64,000 nucleotides of DNA from Holothuria scabra (GCA_037179385.1 CM074188.1:25127318-25191317), one strand, 5' to 3'. Numbered from the stretch's first letter, positions 48,918 through 60,104 are shown. Numbers and translations: made by a program. The notes: a model not told the origin generated them from the letters alone.

Positions 48918-49611
48918 GCAATTTTACCGCTGGTGACCTCAAATGACCTTTCACCTCGACCAAAAACAGTAGGCTTCTTTCTCTCAACATATCAAATCTA
49001 TATACCAAATATGAAGAGTATCAGTCACCCTTATCTGGAGATATCATGTTTACAAGCCATTTTCAGTGTTTTCTCAATTTTACCGCTGGTGACCTCAAAA
49101 TGACCTTTGACCTCTACCAAAAACATTAGGTTTCTTACTATCAACATGTCAAATCTTTATACCTAACATGAAGATTATCAGTCACTCCTATCTGAAGATA
49201 TCATGTTTACAAGCTATTTTTGGTGTTTTCACAATTTTACCACTGGTGACCTCAAATGACATTTGACCTCTACCAAAAAAAGAAGGCTCCTTTCTCTCAA
49301 CATGACAAATCTATATATCACATATGAAGAACACTGGTACCTCCTATCTGAAGATATTGTGTTTACAAGCCATAATCAAAGTTTTGGCAATTTTGGCCGC
49401 TGGTGACCTCAAATGACCTTCAACTTCTACCAAAAACACTAGGCTTCTTTTTGTCAACATGGCAAATCTAAACACCAAATATAAAGAGTATCGGTCACTT
49501 CTATCTGAAGACATCATGCTAACAATTTTTGCAATTTTACTGCTGGAGACCTCACATGACCTTCGACCTCTACCAAAAACAATAAGCTTCTTCCTCTCAA
49601 CATGACAAACC
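48918..49611 (+). repeat. 156-bp satellite, left half (split by a hAT element)
   Basis: About 4.5 units of the same superfamily as the 39-41 kb array. Landmarks are GACCTCAAATGACCTTTGAC, CTACCAAAAACA, CTCAACATGACAAATC and CTGAAGATATCATGTTTAC. A perfect DR1-type core is at 49101-49113. The array stops at GACAAACC (49604-49611) and resumes from the same 8 bases at 57966. Confidence 0.93.
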
Positions 49612-49848
49612 CAGTGGCATAGCTAGGATTTTTTCCAGGGGGGGAAAGGTATGAAATTTCCCCAAAACTTTTCCCAGTCAATGTGTATGTATTTCATATA
49701 AAATATGCAAACTTTCAAGTATAACAACATTACCATGTCATTTTGTAATATTACCTGCATTTTAAAGTATAACATAGAGCAATCGGAAAAAACAAAGTAT
49801 ATTATTTTGGTAAACAATATCTGGTTTATTTTTATGTACTAACACAGT

Positions 49849-49900
49849 GGCGTACGCAGGATTTCTCTGGAGGGGGAAGGGCATGCAGTATGGTCAAGGG
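49849..49900 (+). mobile_element. Second hAT-type left terminus
   Basis: CAGTGGCGTACGCAGG followed by a G-rich stretch is another left end of the same family inside the outer element. No matching right end with a TACTAACA duplication was found, so it is a truncated or rearranged copy. Confidence 0.5.
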
Positions 49901-50149
49901 GAGGGGTGTCCGGAAATTTTTTTGACGTTTTCAAGGAGCCTAAATGCAAAATGGTGCAAGATTTTCGACTTTGACAGGAACAGTGTTAAAAGTTGAATCG
50001 TGGTGGTTCATGAGGATAAAACTGAAACTTTTGTGCCTTGACATGCATTTCTTTTTATGCCATTTATGCTACCTTATGAAGAAAAACTTGTCATTAAATT
50101 TGCACACTTTCAGGAGTCAAAATAAAAGAGCATTGATCAGCATTTGTGG

Positions 50150-50269
50150 TTTTTCTTGGCCACAAAATGTTATTTTGTCATAAAGATTATCTAAGTCGAG
50201 CGTCACCATTGGTTGGCGGGGAGCGTAGAGAGAATTTGGAAAAATTAGACCCCTTAGATGGCCCAAAAT
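50150..50269 (+). repeat. Duplicated segment, DIRS-interrupted copy
   Basis: Matches 56772-56880 in order: TGTTATTTTG, CACCATTGGTTGGCG, GGAGC and a GACCCCTTAGATGG-type block. At its end the DIRS element begins exactly where the other copy reads CAAAATAGCAT. Confidence 0.8.
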
Positions 50270-50310
50270 TCCCCAAAACTTATGTGGTTTGGGAATTTAG
50301 GAGCGACATA

Positions 50311-50449
50311 CTTACCTGTCTATTTCTACAACTAATGCACTAAATCTGCTCTGCGCTTGCGCACCTGGCATAAAAATAGCACCGCCCTTCCGTACCACTT
50401 CCGCTCGGACCTCCCAAAAGGAGGAATAGCCCTCATCCTTCTAAATCTG
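50311..50449. repeat. DIRS inverted terminal repeat (left, element 3' end)
   Basis: Starts CTTACCTGTCTATTTCTACA and is the reverse complement of 56488-56626 with two visible mismatches in 139 bp. Confidence 0.95.
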
Positions 50450-50718
50450 AACAGCACATGAAACCTTACTCTCAGAATTACTAAAAACAGAGTACCATAC
50501 CAACGTTAAAGATTAACTGAACGGGAAACCAACTTACTCGTTATGAAGTGTCCTGCTCGAAGGCAGCATCAGGATGATGGAGCAGGAAAGTCAGTCTTAG
50601 TCTGGTAGGAGATGTCTGGTGACTTGAACTAAAATCCTGTGAAAAGTTCTTAAGTTTGCAGTCGCCACACTGTCATGCAGCCTCCACACTGTCATGTGGG
50701 GGAGGGTTGGTGGGTTAT

Positions 50719-50816
50719 GTAGACAGGTAAGTATGTCGCTCGTAAATTCCCAAACGTAAGTTTTGGGGAATTTACTTTGCTCCTACTTACCTGTCTATTT
50801 CTACAACCAATGCACT
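50719..50816. repeat. DIRS internal complementary region
   Basis: The first half is complementary to the left extreme of the element (GACAGGTAAGTATGTCGCTC through TTTGGGGAA). The second half is complementary to the right extreme (TTTACTTTGCTCCTACTTAC through ACCAATGCACT). The sequence is thus a head-to-tail junction of the two ends, the DIRS1 hallmark used as template for circle formation. Confidence 0.93.
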
Positions 50817-50846
50817 GAGTGGCACCACCCTGATGGTGGGGAGGTA

Positions 50847-52172
50847 TCACATACATGGAGGTCTGCACATGGAGCTAGTCAACGCTGCGCGACCAAAGGC
50901 TGCCTCGGCACTATGCCTGTCCATTAAATAGCAAGGCACGAATGCTGATGGGGTTTTCCATGCTGCAGCCTTCATGATATCACTGAGTAGTACGTCAGCA
51001 AATAGAGTCTTAGAAGTAGCCTTGCCTCTAATGTCATGGGCCCTTACTGGTTGATCATGAGCAAATGGGATGATCATTTGGACCAGCCACTTAGATATAG
51101 TGTCCTTTGGGGATGCTGAGTATGGACGGCGTGGCAAAACAAAGAGACGTTCTGAGTGCCTGAGGTGCTTAGTTCTCTTCAAGTACCATTTTAGAGAACA
51201 AACAGGACACCACTTTCTGTCTTCTCGTTCAGAAGAAATGGAAGTAGTTTCTGGGAGGAAGGGGTCACCGGGGATAAATCTAAGGTTTGAATCTTGGGAA
51301 CAAATCAACAAAGTCTATATCTGGAATTAGACACACACCATGAGCTTTAAACGAATGTGGCCCGGTTTAGTAGCTAGGGCATGCAGACAACTTCTCCTTC
51401 GTGCTGAAGATGCAGCTACGAGAGAGAGCATTTTCTTTGTTAGATCTGGAAGCCTTGAATCTTGAATAGGTTTGTAGGGGGGCTTTGCGAGGGAATGGAG
51501 AACATCATTAATGGACCATGCTGGGCAAAGCTTTTTCCTAGGAGGTCATGAGCTGCCCATTCCCCGAAGGAGGTGAAGGATGGCAGAATTAGAACCTATG
51601 GTGGAGCCATCTGAAAACCCTTTACGTACTGCAGCTATCGCTAAGCTGTAATTGCGCACAGTAGAAACCTGCAAGCCTTCCTGGAAAAGTGTAGCTAGAA
51701 ATTCAGAAACCTCTGCTAAAGATGCCGTAGTGGGATCTGTTTTTCGATCCAGCGACCACTTGATGAAACTTTGAGACTTTTGAATCGTAGGTCTTAAGGG
51801 TGGAAGGTCTCCTTGAGTGGGATGCCAGAGAGGCAGCATCTGTTGAAAGGCCTCCCACTCTGAAGGTATCCCCGATAGTGTCCATGCAGTTAGATGTAGG
51901 TACCCGAGTCCTAGTAAGTCGGTTCGTCTACTAGTAGGAGAAGCAGAATTGGGAACCACAGTCTCCTGGGCCAAAGGGGTGCTATCAGCAACAATGTCAT
52001 CCTGGAGAAGCGGACCTTCAGGAGGACCCGGTGTATGAGACTGCGGGGAGGGAAGACATAATAGGCATCCAACATGTCCCACAAGCAAAAGGTTGGGAGT
52101 TTGTGGTTCTGTTCGGAGGCAAACATATCTATCGTCGGGCGGTTGTATGTTTTGAACAGAAGATCGCACCAA
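50847..52172 (-). pseudogene. DIRS tyrosine recombinase (frameshifted)
   Basis: Three pieces in order on the minus strand. An N-terminal SAM-like core-binding part lies at 51546-52172 (ASLAEVSEFLATLFQEGL and STVRNYSLAIAAVRKGF). The first catalytic Arg segment, near 51400, reads SSARRRSCLHAL. The catalytic half at 50847-51311 has RAHDIRGKATS (His-x-x-Arg) and CYL with the presumed nucleophile Tyr. Stops and frame changes separate the last two pieces. In DIRS elements this enzyme integrates the circular DNA product. Confidence 0.85.
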
Positions 52173-53960
52173 GACTTATCCAGTGCCCACTCGTTGGGGT
52201 CCACTCTACCCCTAGAGGGAGCATCCGCTAGAATGTTGTTTTTGCCTGCGATATGCGAGGCTCTGAGGGTTATTTTGTGCTTGGTGCACCAGTGCCATGG
52301 GTTCCAAGTCAGTAGACATAGGGAAGGAGAGTGAGTCCCACCCTGTCGGTTGAAATACGCAACAACAGTGGAATTGTCTGTAAACACTGTGACAATGTGG
52401 CCCTGTAGCTGTGGAAGAAAGTGTTCCACTGCTAGCGACACTGCAAGGAGCTCTAACTCGTTGATGTGTTTCGTGCTCTCCTTGTTGGACCAAGTTCCTG
52501 CAGTCATTCTGTCATGCCACCATGCCCTCCAGCCCTTGAGGGAGGCATCTGTTGTGATGGATGTCTGGGATCTGAGGTCCTGAAAAGGTCTCCCCTGTGA
52601 CGAATTTTTGGGGTTGACCCACCACTGGAGGTAGGGTACAACTGAAGGCGGTAGGGGGACTGGAGTAGCAACGCTCCTTGTTGCAGGGCGAAAGTGGTTG
52701 AGAAGGTGTAACTGGATGGGGTGCATCCGTAGTGTGCACAAGGGCACTATGTCTACCATACTTGCCATCATGCCTAATGCCCTTAGCCAGTCTAACGCTG
52801 GGGAGCAAGGGAGCAACATTATGTTTTCTACTGATGCAACCAGAGAGTCTATCCTCTCTTGGGTGGGGGAGACCGTCCGTCCCCTTCTTTAGGTTGAGAG
52901 TTCCTCCCAGGAACTGAATTGTTTGAGAGGGGCGAGTGAGGATATTTCGAGATTTATCAGCCAGCCTAGACGGTCCAAGAGTTTGACTACTATCTCTGTA
53001 CTGCTGGAAACTGTAGTGTGAGAGTTCCCTATGATAAGCCAATTGTCAAGATAAGTGAAGAGGATTACCCCTCTTCTTCTCAGTTCTGCCACCACTGCGC
53101 TGGTGACGTGGGTGAAGACCCTTGGGGCTGTGGAAAGACCGAAGGGAAGTGCGATGAGCTTGAAGGATTTATTTTGATATACAAAAGACAGGAATCACTG
53201 GTCCCTCTTGTGAATAGGGATGTGTAATTATGTGTCTCTTAGATCGACACCTGAAGCCCATAGGCCCTGGGACAGAGACCGGAGACTAACTGATGTCTCC
53301 ATTCTGAATCTTTCGGGTTTTACATAAAGGCTGTTTAGGGGCTTTACATTGAGAATTGGACGCCACTGCCCATTCTTTTTGGGGGTGAGAAGGAGGACCG
53401 AATGAGAGGTCCCTCCCCCCCCCCTTTGATTCCCCCTTTTTCTAAGAGGGTTGTGCTCTTGGACTCCAGAGCCGGATATTGATCTAGGTCCTTTGGGACC
53501 GGTGTTACTCTATTTGGATAGGACCGAACCCGCAACCTTTGAATTAGAAGTCCAATGCGCTAATCCATTGCGCCACAGGGACCCTGGGGTGGGCTGGTGG
53601 ATAATTCCATTTGGTAGCTGTACTGAATAACGTTTAGAACCCATGGGTCTGGATTGATCTCCCGCCATTGAGCGGAAAGGAGTTGGAGTCTCCCCCTCAC
53701 CGCTAGTGTGGTGACAGGGTGGGCACCCCTAGGGCCGGGCCTCGAAGGTGGATCAGGGAGGTCGGTTGCTAATGTCACGCTAACGAGGTAGGTAGAGGCG
53801 AGCAGTACTTCTGTCCCGTCTGGACCGGGCCCATGCACGGTAGGGATAAGCAGGTCGGGATGTTCCCCTGGGTCGTCTCCTGTCCCTGTTGTGACTTCTA
53901 GATTGAGAGAATGGCTTAGCACGAGTATGTGGAGAAACCCGCTTGCTATGCTGCCGTGTT
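51911..53960 (-). pseudogene. DIRS reverse transcriptase-RNase H (decayed)
   Basis: RT segments on the minus strand: GGRL-type start near 53690 (QLLSAQWREINPDPWVLNVI), KKNGQWRPILNVKPLN near 53360, DLRDT-stop-LHIPIH near 53245, LIALPFGLSTAPRVFTH near 53130 and YLDNWLI near 53045. The active-site YLDD of the family is YLDN here. RNase H (52819 to about 52170) keeps TDASLKGW, NELELLAVSLAVEHF, TDNSTVVAYFNRQGG and HIAGKNNILADAPSRG, i.e. its four acidic positions. An in-frame stop replaces the Tyr of the DLKDAYFHIPI-type motif. A tRNA-like insert breaks the frame near 53520-53583. Confidence 0.88.
53521..53583 (-). tRNA. Truncated tRNA-Arg(UCU) pseudogene inside DIRS RT
   Basis: The minus strand reads GGTCCCTGTGGCGCAATGGA, TTAGCGCATTGGACTTCTAA and TTCAAAGGTTGCGGGTTCG. 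That is the acceptor 5' strand, D arm, anticodon arm (loop CTTCTAA, anticodon TCT) and the start of the T arm of tRNA-Arg. The 3' half of the T arm and the 3' acceptor strand are missing, so it cannot be functional. It sits between the RT segments QMELSTSPPQG and VTPVPKDLDQYPAL, interrupting the frame. Confidence 0.8.
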
Positions 53961-54373
53961 GGCCCCGTCAGGTGACCTCTTGGTCTTCTAAAAGCCGATT
54001 TCACAACGGCTTCATGCCTCCGAATTTCTTCCTCTAATTTATTTTGGAAGCAACCTGCAAATAAGTCTGACCCCTCAAAGGGTAACTCCAGGAGGGAGTT
54101 TTCCATATCTGGGGATGGCCATTTCATGGTTGCCAGAACATTTGATGCCGACACTTCATTGTTTTCACTGCAACTCTAGCGCTTTGAGAGAACACAAGGC
54201 ACACTAGGGGTCCCAGTAGGGAAAGTAGTTGGCCAGTTTCCCGACGTGTGACTTGGGTCGGGTCTCTGGGTAGCTGCTGATTGGCCCTTATAAGGATTTC
54301 AGTCACCAGTAAGATTACTGATGCTAATTTCATAGATGCCTTGCTTGCCTGATTAATGTCAAACATCACTTCC

Positions 54374-55495
54374 TCAGTCTCCTCCTGACTGGGTCACGGA
54401 ATAAGCCTGACGTGGCACCCTGATCGGCAGGTGCTTTTTTCTTTTCCTCTTGGGGCATTTTAGGTAACCTGAAGAGCATCCCCCAAGTTTCATCTTCCAA
54501 TTTGATGGCCTGTTCCTGGCAAGCCCAGGATGCATGGGGCCTGTGCTGAGTCCAAATTTGTGAACGTAAGGGTAGAGACTCTGCTGGTGGGCTTTAAACC
54601 CTTGGTGTTTCTTAAAAATTTGGATGGCCTTTGAGACAGCCTCAGCTGTTAATCCTGCACCTTTAGGCAGGTCTTCAGTTTCATCTTCATCCTCTGAAGG
54701 GGACTGAGGGGGGTCCAGGGAGCTCCCTTGGGTATCGTCAAAAGGGTCCTCCTCTGGGAAACCCTTCGAAGCCATGCAATCCAGAACATCTGGGTCTGGT
54801 TGCTGGGGGGAAAGGTGCTCCATGTTTGGCAATGTCTGATTTGTAAAGGTGGGCCTAAGGTTGAAGTAATCTGGGCAAGGAGCCATTCTCTGTCTTTCCT
54901 TCTCTCTTGGGCACGTCTGTGCGAAGACAGGGGGGATCTGGAATGGTCGGTCGACGTAGTTCTCTCCACAGGTCTACCTCCACAGTGACCGGCATCTGAA
55001 TCTTCAGATGAAATGTCTGAGACAGGGCTTATTCTCTGAGACTGTTCTGCTTGTGGACTGCTCCGTGGAGCATCCTTACTCCCTTGGGAAGATTTATGTT
55101 TAGATGCCTTGTCTTTCTTTGGTACCTTTTCCTGGAAGTTCTAGTCCCCTTTTGGGGTGCACTTGAAGGTGCCTTCGTGCCAGCAGCAGAAGGACTTTGG
55201 CCCACACCTGGAGTCTGAATAGTCGTACCAGTCCCACTGGCAGGCTCCAGGGGGGGAAGATAAGTTACTCTCGGATTTGTTTGCAGAATCACTTTGAGCT
55301 GGCGGGGCTTTATTCCTTCCCGCGAGCAAGGTCTCAACTTCTTCCCAATGCTGGGGTGTAAACTCAATGCAGCCCTGGCATGGCTTTTGGCCAGTACATG
55401 ACCTACAAGTGGCAAGTGTCATGATCTTCCCAGTCAGGTCCTGGTCTAATTACTGAGCACTGGGAACACTTTAACGGTCTTTTCCTGGAAGCCAT
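54374..55495 (-). pseudogene. DIRS gag-like ORF (frameshifted)
   Basis: Begins at the minus-strand ATG at 55495 with MASRKRPLKCSQCSVIRPGP and an early Cys-rich stretch (later CRSCTGQKPCQGCIEF in another frame). A proline/acidic middle follows (54374-54886). A basic Arg/Ser-rich segment continues at 53780-54154 with the LPFEGSDLFAG motif typical of DIRS gag C-termini. At least two frameshifts and a stop (after DTCHL) separate the pieces. Confidence 0.75.
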
Positions 55496-56487
55496 CTGTA
55501 AAGAATTCACTCAGGAAACAAAATATTAGTAGCAGTAAGGCCCACGCAAGAGGGCCAAAACTCAACTTAAATGCATCAACTAACATTAACACGGTGGCAT
55601 AGGCCAAGACATAAGAATTATACAAAGGAATTAACCAAAAGGCAAGTACATGAAGCCTAGCTAGGTAAAAGGCAACGATTAGGTAAGGCCAATAAGACTA
55701 CCCTGAAGGTACTGACAAGAGTGTAAACAAAAATTTGCTAGCAAGATCAGACTTAACACATCTAGCCAGAGGGTTCAACAACCCCTAAAAGAACTCACCT
55801 AACCAAATAAGGTTACCAGGTAAGACGTCAGTACTCAAGGGCTAAGAGTAAATGACAGGCTATGTCCTAAAAGTTCCCACGCTTAGAGTCAGGTAGGCCT
55901 ATTAAACCGTGACGATGTTAGAAGCCCGCCAGAAAAACCGCGGGAAGGACCCAACTAGTATAAAAAGTCACGTAAGGAACAATGGGAACCTATGCGTGGG
56001 AAACACCGACCCTACAAAGGGCCATGGCGAGAGGTCTCGCCCTAAGAGAAGGGACAAAAAACCCCGGGAAGCAGGACGAAAGTAAGTAAGGAACCCCTTA
56101 AAACAACCAGGGTGACCCCTGAGGTAAAAAGGGAAAGGAAAAACCCCTATACTGGCGTAGAGTAAGGGGAGAGGGCACGGAAGCTGGGGGGATTGATAAC
56201 AAAGTTCTATAGCCTATCATACCTGATGAAGAGTTAGGCTAGAAGCCTAACCACGCTAACGAAAAGCCGTAGGCCTAAGCCGGGCTCAAGGCGGTTGGAA
56301 TGGGTAACAAACCCACTCAAAGGAGCTTAAATCTACTAAAAATAAGCTTGGTACTTATCGTCGGGAGCGTTGGGCAAAGGATTCGATCCAGTTCGATCGG
56401 AGATTCAAAGAAAATCCAACGAAAATCCAACGGAAAACACTTAAAAATGCGCAGCGAGAAGAAACCAAGTTTTACTTCTTCAGATGG
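55496..56487 (-). other. DIRS 5' untranslated region
   Basis: Lies between the right inverted repeat and the gag start, with no coding signal. The internal promoter expected for such elements cannot be located by eye. Confidence 0.5.
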
Positions 56488-56626
56488 CAGATTTAGAAGG
56501 ATGAGGGCTATTCCTCCTTTTGGGAGGTCCAAGCGGAAGTGGTACGGAAGGGCGGTGCTATTTTTATGCCAGGTGCGCATGCGCAGAGCAGATTTAGTGC
56601 ATTAGTTGTAGAAATAGACAGGTAAG
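56488..56626. repeat. DIRS inverted terminal repeat (right, element 5' end)
   Basis: Reverse complement of 50311-50449. The element continues about 16 bp beyond, to GTAAAT at 56637-56642. Confidence 0.95.
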
Positions 56627-56771
56627 TAGGAGCAAAGTAAATAGCATTTTCCAGGCTTATCGCCAGGCCAGTCGCTTCCTTCTTTTGTCGTTTGCAATAA
56701 AATGCTCACTTCAAAATATGTTCGCAAACTGCAAAGTGATCAGAGAGTTAAGAGCTAATTTTACCCCAAAT

Positions 56772-56880
56772 ATGTTATTTTGCCCAAAAGACCGAGCGAA
56801 GCGCCACCATTGGTTGGCGTGGAGCTTAAAGAAAATTTCGAAAAATCAGACCCCTCAGATGGTCAAAATAGCATATTTAT
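56772..56880 (+). repeat. Duplicated segment, intact copy (empty-site reference)
   Basis: The second copy of 50150-50269. It continues uninterrupted through CAAAATAGCATATTTATGC, showing the unoccupied form of the site into which the DIRS element inserted. Confidence 0.8.
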
Positions 56881-57965
56881 GCTTGTAAAGAAAATCTAAG
56901 CATGTAGTCTTTTGATAGATGCCACCAGTGGGAAACAGAGTCTACCTTTTCTAAGTAAAAATTAGAATTCGACAGAATTTGCCTAGGTCTATTTGTAGGA
57001 ATTCAAAAATAAATTGGTATCACTGAAAGACCTTGCAGGGACAATCCTTCCCCTTTGTAAATTTTTGAAAAACCGGATGTCCTTATAAGCAATCTGGTGC
57101 CACATATGCTATCTTTTGAAGTAAAATCTGTGTTGATAAAGTTAGACTACGTATTTTTAAGAACAAAGAAATGGCATCTGTGAGGGGGGCATGGCCCAAT
57201 GGTCTCCCCTTTGCACCCCACTAAGGAGGCCTAATAGTGGCTCGATCACACAGGATATCCTGTGAGAAAAGCAGTCTGTTAAGTGTAGAAGGCTACAAGG
57301 TACTCATTGTCCATTTATTGTTACACTCAAAGTGAGCAGAAAGCTATTTTCCCGAACTAGCTTGTAAGCCTCCAAGGATTAGGCTAAGTAACAAAATCTA
57401 AGTGTGCCAACAGATCCCTTTAATTCTAATTTCTAGATTAACTTTAAGTTTATCATTGTCCATGGATTGTTTCAGCCCCATCCATCGTTATGTACACAGA
57501 GTAAAATCGTACAGCTACTGCTAGCTTGTAGAAGAACATAACAACCTCGGTGGTCTACGGTAGTGACTTGTCAGTTTTCACATCCTTTTACTGAATTCCC
57601 AAAGTATCACCTGAATAACAGCTTCCTGTGCACTGAAATGCACTGATCATAACCCCTGTGCATATACAAGCACAAGAGAACATTCAATCTGCTACGTGGC
57701 GAGGACATTTCTGTGGAACGCGAACTGGGCCAGTTCATGCGACACTGACGAAATCGAGTTAATTTGTTGCATGAAAATATCAATTATGTGTGAGAAATGT
57801 CTTACAATTTCTAATTCTAACAAAAATTTTGAGAAATTTTTGTGAAATTTTTGTAATGATAAGAAGATTCATCAAATTTTCCCATTTTCATCAAATTTCC
57901 CCCAAAAAATTTCCAGAGGGGGCAACTTGCCCCCCCTGCCCCCCCCCCCAGTTGCTACGCCACTG

Positions 57966-58655
57966 GACAAACCTATATACCAGGTATGAGAAGTGTCGGT
58001 CACTCCTATCTGAAGATATCATGTTTACAAACCATTTTCAAAGTTTTCGCAATTTTACTGCTGGTGACCTCAAATGACATTTGACCTCTACCAAAAACAG
58101 TAGGCTCCTTTCTCTCAACATGACACATCTATATATCACATATGAAGAGTACTGGTCCCTCCTATCTGAAGATATCGTGTTTACAAGCAATTTTCGAAGT
58201 TTTAACAATTTTACTGCTGGCGACCTCAAGTGACCTTTGACCTCTACCAAAAACAATAGGCTTCTTCCTCTGAACATGACAAACCTATATACCAAGTATG
58301 AAAAGTGTCAGTCACTCCTATCTGAAGATATCGTGTTTACAAGCCATTTTTGGCGTTTTTGCAATTTTACCGCTGGTGACCTCAAATGACCTTTGACCTC
58401 TACCAAAAACGATAGGCTTCTTCCTCTCAACATGACAAACCTATAAACCAAGTAGGAAAAGTGTCAGTCACTCATATCTGAAGACATCGTGTACACAAGC
58501 CATTTTCAAAGATTTCACAATTTTACCGCTGGTGATCTCAAATGGCCTTTGACCTCTACCAAAAACGATAGGGTTCTTCCTCTCAACATGACAAATCTAT
58601 ATACCAATATGAAAAGTGTCGGACATTCCTGCTTTAAGATATGGTGTTTACAAGC
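57966..58655 (+). repeat. 156-bp satellite, right half
   Basis: Continuation of the array at 48918-49611 after the hAT insertion. Landmark positions 58076, 58231, 58387 and 58543 give ~156-bp spacing. Perfect DR1-type cores are at 58231-58243 and 58387-58399. It ends in AAGTGTCACAAACACACACA like the 41.5 kb array. Confidence 0.93.
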
Positions 58656-58840
58656 AAGTGTCACAAACACACACACACACTGGATACCTGTATTCAATGC
58701 CTTACGGGGTACACGGAACTGTTCCCCGTGAGGAAATGGTCGGAATTCCCCTTTAGCAGTTTTTGTCACGTGGCACATGAATGCCGCAAGCGAGGGCGGG
58801 CTCTTGCATATCACGTAACAGAGCTCATTGCAGTGCCTGA

Positions 58841-58890
58841 ATTTTCCGGTAGCTATGCCAGTCACAAGCTCCGTGTGAGCGAGGAAAGAC
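58841..58890 (+). repeat. Diverged core shared with the TTAA MITE
   Basis: GAATTTTCCGGTAGCTATGC and AAGCTCCGTGTGA resemble the MITE interior GAATTTTCGGGTAGCTACTC and GAGCTCCGCGTGA. A (CA)n tract follows at 58949-58985. A similar fragment is at 63177-63225. Confidence 0.45.
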
Positions 58891-58990
58891 GTGCGAGGCT
58901 TCAGCTGTCACGAGCGGCCTGTACCCAGCAAGGCATCGTTCACAAGCTCACACACACACGCACACACACACATACACACACACGACATCA

Positions 58991-60104
58991 CCATTGCATA
59001 GATTCTTTGCCTGCCTATGGCAAGGAATCAATAATGATAATCCTTTCTGGGGATCATCTGTTGATCATATTTCAAATAAAAATTTCTAAAGGCATCAGAA
59101 TGTTGTCAAAATCAAACTACATTCTACCCCAGAAAATTGTGACATCTATCTTAGCCTTGTATAGACAAAATTGAACAGGAAGGGATGGTCTGACTTTAGT
59201 CAGCCATAACCGGGGTCTATTACCTTTAAATCTTACAATTTCCTTGCTTATCTGTACCATAGATGGTTGTACACTGAAATGCCTCTTGATTCCATCGATT
59301 TCCATTTGTATGAGGGTTTGAAATTACATTTAGACAATAAATGAAAACAATTTAAGGATACTGGACCCCACTAATAGCTGACTACAGTCACTGTAAACCA
59401 GGGCTGCTTGGATTTGTCTATTGCCCCATTTCTCTTACTGTTCACTGATTTGGTCTGGTGCAACTAAGTTTAACCTTTATAATCTGAATATCCTCTAGAG
59501 CAAACCTTTTAGACACAACTCTTGTATGCTTCAAGGCAGTAGTACTAATGACATATTTTGCTCTCTAAAGTTACTTACACAATCTTATATCTTTAAATAC
59601 AGCTACTTTCACAAATCTTGGTATGAATAATCTCCTTCCTAGCTACTTTCTTCATTCCAAGCATGTGATCACTCTGTTCACAATCATCCCTCCCACTATG
59701 CAGAAAAAACTTAACAATACCTTGTACTATGGATCTCATAGTCAGTTTAGTCTCAGGTTCAGGTGTATGTGTCGATGAAATTCATTAACAATTACTGCTT
59801 GCTTGAAAAAATCTGTTTTCGCTTACATCAACTGCCTTCAGAATTATTACATCAGTCAGTATTGAAATGACTGAATGCTCTTTTCATTTATCCTTCACTC
59901 AATCAGAACAACCAAAGGGTGTCAATTTAATCCTATCAATGGGTTAGGGAAGGGTTGGGAATGGATGAAGAAAGCGGGAAATGTATTTTGTAATCCTTGT
60001 CGTAAATAAGTTTTTCTTTTCAAAGGAGTGATGTTGAAAAAAAAGGTAATCATTAAAACCAAAGTCCGCTAAAGGACCTACGATAAAAAGGAAAGGCTGC
60101 TTAC
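58991..60104. other. Intron of the myosin gene
   Basis: Non-coding part of the 11.65-kb last intron; no further features recognised between the CA tract and the exon at 60105. Confidence 0.6.

Larger units (their letters stand above)
50266..56642 (-). mobile_element. DIRS-type tyrosine-recombinase retrotransposon, structurally complete but decayed
   Basis: A minus-strand element of ~6.4 kb. Gene order from the right is a gag-like region, reverse transcriptase, RNase H, tyrosine recombinase. Terminal inverted repeats (50311-50449 and 56488-56626, 139 bp, two mismatches seen) and an internal complementary region (50719-50816) identify the DIRS group. No target duplication is present; only the bases AAT are shared by both ends, as expected for recombinase-mediated insertion. 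All three coding regions carry stops or frameshifts, so this copy is not autonomous. Confidence 0.93.
49612..57965. mobile_element. hAT-type element, interrupted by a DIRS element
   Basis: Starts CAGTGGCATAGCTAGG and ends TTGCTACGCCACTG. Both edges are flanked by the identical 8-bp GACAAACC (49604-49611 and 57966-57973), the duplication length of hAT elements. The uninterrupted satellite unit reads GACAAACCTATATACC elsewhere, confirming the pre-insertion site. About 6.4 kb of the interior is the DIRS element at 50266-56642, leaving roughly 2 kb of hAT-type sequence with G-rich and C-rich subterminal tracts. No transposase was recognised. Confidence 0.85.

Noticed and set aside
58641..59174. 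177-codon plus-strand frame
   Set aside because: Runs through CA repeats and a MITE-like fragment; no domain.
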